A DNA stretch of 22,704 bases. Source: a virus. Location of the stretch: the IMG/VR virus record IMGVR_UViG_3300006802_000630, positions 1-22,704 of that record, one strand, 5' to 3'. Shown piece after piece: positions 21,613 to 22,704 of this stretch; the stretch's first letter is position 1; each line of letters starts with the position of its first letter. The notes under the pieces were generated by a model that saw only the letters and a program-made list of their open reading frames with translations, had not been told where the DNA came from and did not search any database. The translations under genes and the position numbers were made by a program.

Positions 21613-21712
21613 AACTGGGTTTCCGTTGCTTTCCGTTACCACCTGCACCAGCAATTTTCTTACCCTTTGCTGGCTTCTTAACTACTTTCTTCTTTGATTT
21701 GTTGGATTTCAT
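21605..21712 (-). CDS. Very basic 35-residue protein
   Basis: A short gene with a good ribosome site (AAGGG, 7-base spacer). The product starts MKSNKSKKKVVKKPAKGKK and ends GGNGKQRKPSYA: about a third of its residues are Lys or Arg, mostly in KK and KP-type motifs, with no acidic residue. This composition recalls the Lys/Ala/Pro tails of histone H1-like proteins and suggests nucleic-acid or anionic-membrane binding. It overlaps the following membrane protein gene by 8 bases. I do not know a family. Confidence 0.6.
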   Translation of the reverse strand: MKSNKSKKKVVKKPAKGKKIAGAGGNGKQRKPSYA

Positions 21713-21730
21713 ATCATTACCCTTAATTAA

Positions 21731-21820
21731 TTATTGCATTTTAGCAGATATAACTATAACAGCAATCATACAGAAAAGTAGTGTCTCAGGTATTACGGTT
21801 TCACACTTTTGGTTTCTCAC
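21731..21820 (-). CDS. Possible 29-residue membrane peptide
   Basis: A GTG-started frame beginning MRNQKCETVIPETLL with a hydrophobic C-terminal half (LLFCMIAVIVISAKMQ). GAGG lies 6 bases upstream. It overlaps the end of the DUF6378 gene by 20 bases and fills a gap that is otherwise empty. Small coupled membrane peptides are common in phages, but a frame this short could arise by chance. Confidence 0.3.
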   Translation of the reverse strand: MRNQKCETVIPETLLFCMIAVIVISAKMQ

Positions 21821-22589
21821 TGGCAGCCTCACCCATTAACCCAGCATAAGCCGCCATATCTTCAAAGTTATCCAACTTAAACTCACCCTGACTTGTACGC
21901 ACTAACTTCAAGATAGTCATAAACGCCCATCCTTGCTCTTCTGTTATCTCTAATCCATAAAGTACATTAAACATATCAACAGTTTTACCCATTGAACGCT
22001 CACCTTGTGGATTATCGTAGGTGACTGCTCGGTCTTGCATATGACCTAATCCTGCTTCTAGTATGCTTGCTGCTGTTACCTTGCTGCGTTCTTTGTCAAA
22101 CTCCCTAGCCTCAGCCTTTTTGAATGCGTCTTCAGCCATTTTGCATATTGATTTTTCTTCTTCTGGCACTAATCGCGCTCCTATCTTACCCGCAGCCTTG
22201 GATTTATGGGCATTATTAGGATTGACCTCCCCAGTATATCGCGGGATTCCAACGCCATTTACTTCGCTAATATGCATAGTGCAGCAGCCGTTTTCATCAG
22301 TGTAATAATCATTGTCGCGATAAAGCCACTCACCTTCGTAGTAGATCCATTCTTTTAGCCTTGGCTTCTCATGGCCGTGTTCGTAGGGGTTTTTGCCATC
22401 ACAAATAAGACTCCAAAAATCATTTTTTTGTGGGGATTCACTCCACGCGAAAGAATCAAATATTTTTTCTTCGCCCTCGTTTACATAACACTCCTCACAA
22501 TCAATAACAAGCTGCAACTCATAATCAGCATAAGCCTCGCCAATGACGGCAGCTACTTGTGGGCGGCACTTTAGGTCTCTAGGTTTCAT
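21801..22589 (-). CDS. DUF6378-domain protein with long N-terminal region
   Basis: A 262-residue protein. Residues 175-258 match DUF6378: SILEAGLGHMQDRAVTYDNP, the VDMFNVLYG segment, a GWAFMTILKLVR helix, then LDNFEDMAAYAGLMGEA, a short all-helical domain of unknown function common in phages. Residues 1-160 are a different region with C31/C34 (CEECY), a WSESPQKNDFW segment, CDGKNPYEHGHEK, KEWIYYEGEWLYRDND and DENGCCTMHI; I do not recognise it. It could be a separate domain fused in front of DUF6378. Cysteines and histidines might bind metal. Its ATG overlaps the TGA of the gene upstream. Confidence 0.75.
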   Translation of the reverse strand: MKPRDLKCRPQVAAVIGEAYADYELQLVIDCEECYVNEGEEKIFDSFAWSESPQKNDFWSLICDGKNPYEHGHEKPRLKEWIYYEGEWLYRDNDYYTDENGCCTMHISEVNGVGIPRYTGEVNPNNAHKSKAAGKIGARLVPEEEKSICKMAEDAFKKAEAREFDKERSKVTAASILEAGLGHMQDRAVTYDNPQGERSMGKTVDMFNVLYGLEITEEQGWAFMTILKLVRTSQGEFKLDNFEDMAAYAGLMGEAASEKPKV

Positions 22590-22704
22590 TTTTTAAACTC
22601 CTCTCTCGCCCATTTAAATACGATTTTTGGTATAGATTTTGTAATTTGATTGTCCGGTTTCCATGAAATTCCGCACTCTGAATTATGATCAAAAATCGTA
22701 TTAA
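22586..22704 (-). CDS. C-terminal end of a gene cut by the window edge
   Basis: A frame open from the right edge reads 38 residues ending SIPKIVFKWAREEFKK and stops at a TGA that overlaps the next ATG (ATGA), the coupling seen throughout this operon. The visible part contains FDHNSECGISWKP. The start and most of the protein lie outside the window, so no function is offered. Confidence 0.55.
   Translation of the reverse strand, partial: NTIFDHNSECGISWKPDNQITKSIPKIVFKWAREEFKK

Noticed and set aside
21613-21654. Membrane protein start at TTG 21654
   Set aside because: There is no ribosome site, and this DNA codes for the basic 35-residue protein in another frame. The ATG at 21612 starts directly with the first membrane span.
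1-22704. Integrase, attachment sites, tRNA genes, CRISPR or insertion sequences
   Set aside because: I looked for their usual signatures and saw none, so prophage or lytic lifestyle cannot be decided from this window.

Overview
This window is the virion-assembly half of a tailed-phage (podovirus) genome or prophage, with no recognisable bacterial chromosomal genes. The gene order on the minus strand, read from right to left, is that of the Salmonella phage P22 morphogenesis module: small terminase, large terminase, portal, scaffold, coat, gp4-like tail accessory factor, gp10-like hub, gp26-like needle, three ejection (pilot) proteins and a gp9-like tailspike. Several of these are recognised from sequence alone: coat, portal, gp4, gp10, the tailspike head-binding domain and a PBSX/Sf6-type TerL. 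Others (needle, ejection proteins) rest partly on position. A gammaproteobacterial host is plausible from these relatives, but the sequence does not prove a host. No integrase, attachment site, tRNA, CRISPR array or insertion sequence was seen.

Layout from right to left, in transcription order. At 22704-20933 lie small accessory genes: a cut gene at the edge, a DUF6378-domain protein, a very basic 35-residue protein, a multi-span membrane protein and a holin-like protein. At 20875-16555 lie a terminator, then TerS, TerL and portal. At 16543-16247 is a self-contained cassette: terminator, sigma-70 promoter, palindromic operator, a 60-residue Phd/YefM-antitoxin-like gene and a terminator. At 16202-13991 lie a candidate promoter, scaffold, coat protein and a terminator. 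At 13979-3152 lie a small HeH/LEM-like protein, gp4-like, a 108-residue protein, a large beta-helix/jelly-roll protein, gp10-like, the needle-like protein, three ejection proteins and the tailspike. At 3101-2377 is a lysis-type group: M15 peptidase, a 43-residue single-span membrane protein and a 66-residue protein.

At 1189-2408 four tightly overlapping genes run on the opposite (plus) strand, including a YopX-family protein. They converge on the lysis group with a 32-bp overlap of coding ends. Left of them (954-1) four small minus-strand genes include a winged-helix protein and a DUF551 protein; the last is cut by the window edge.

Together the minus-strand genes package DNA (TerS/TerL), build the procapsid (portal, scaffold, coat), close the portal channel (gp4, gp10, needle), eject DNA into the host (three pilot proteins), bind the surface receptor (tailspike, perhaps a second beta-helix protein) and lyse the cell (M15 peptidase with small membrane proteins). 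The most striking element outside this plan is the monocistronic antitoxin-like cassette between portal and scaffold. Its promoter has a perfect TTGACA box inside the loop of the portal terminator, a 17-bp spacer, TATATT, and an 8-bp-arm inverted repeat over the expected start point.
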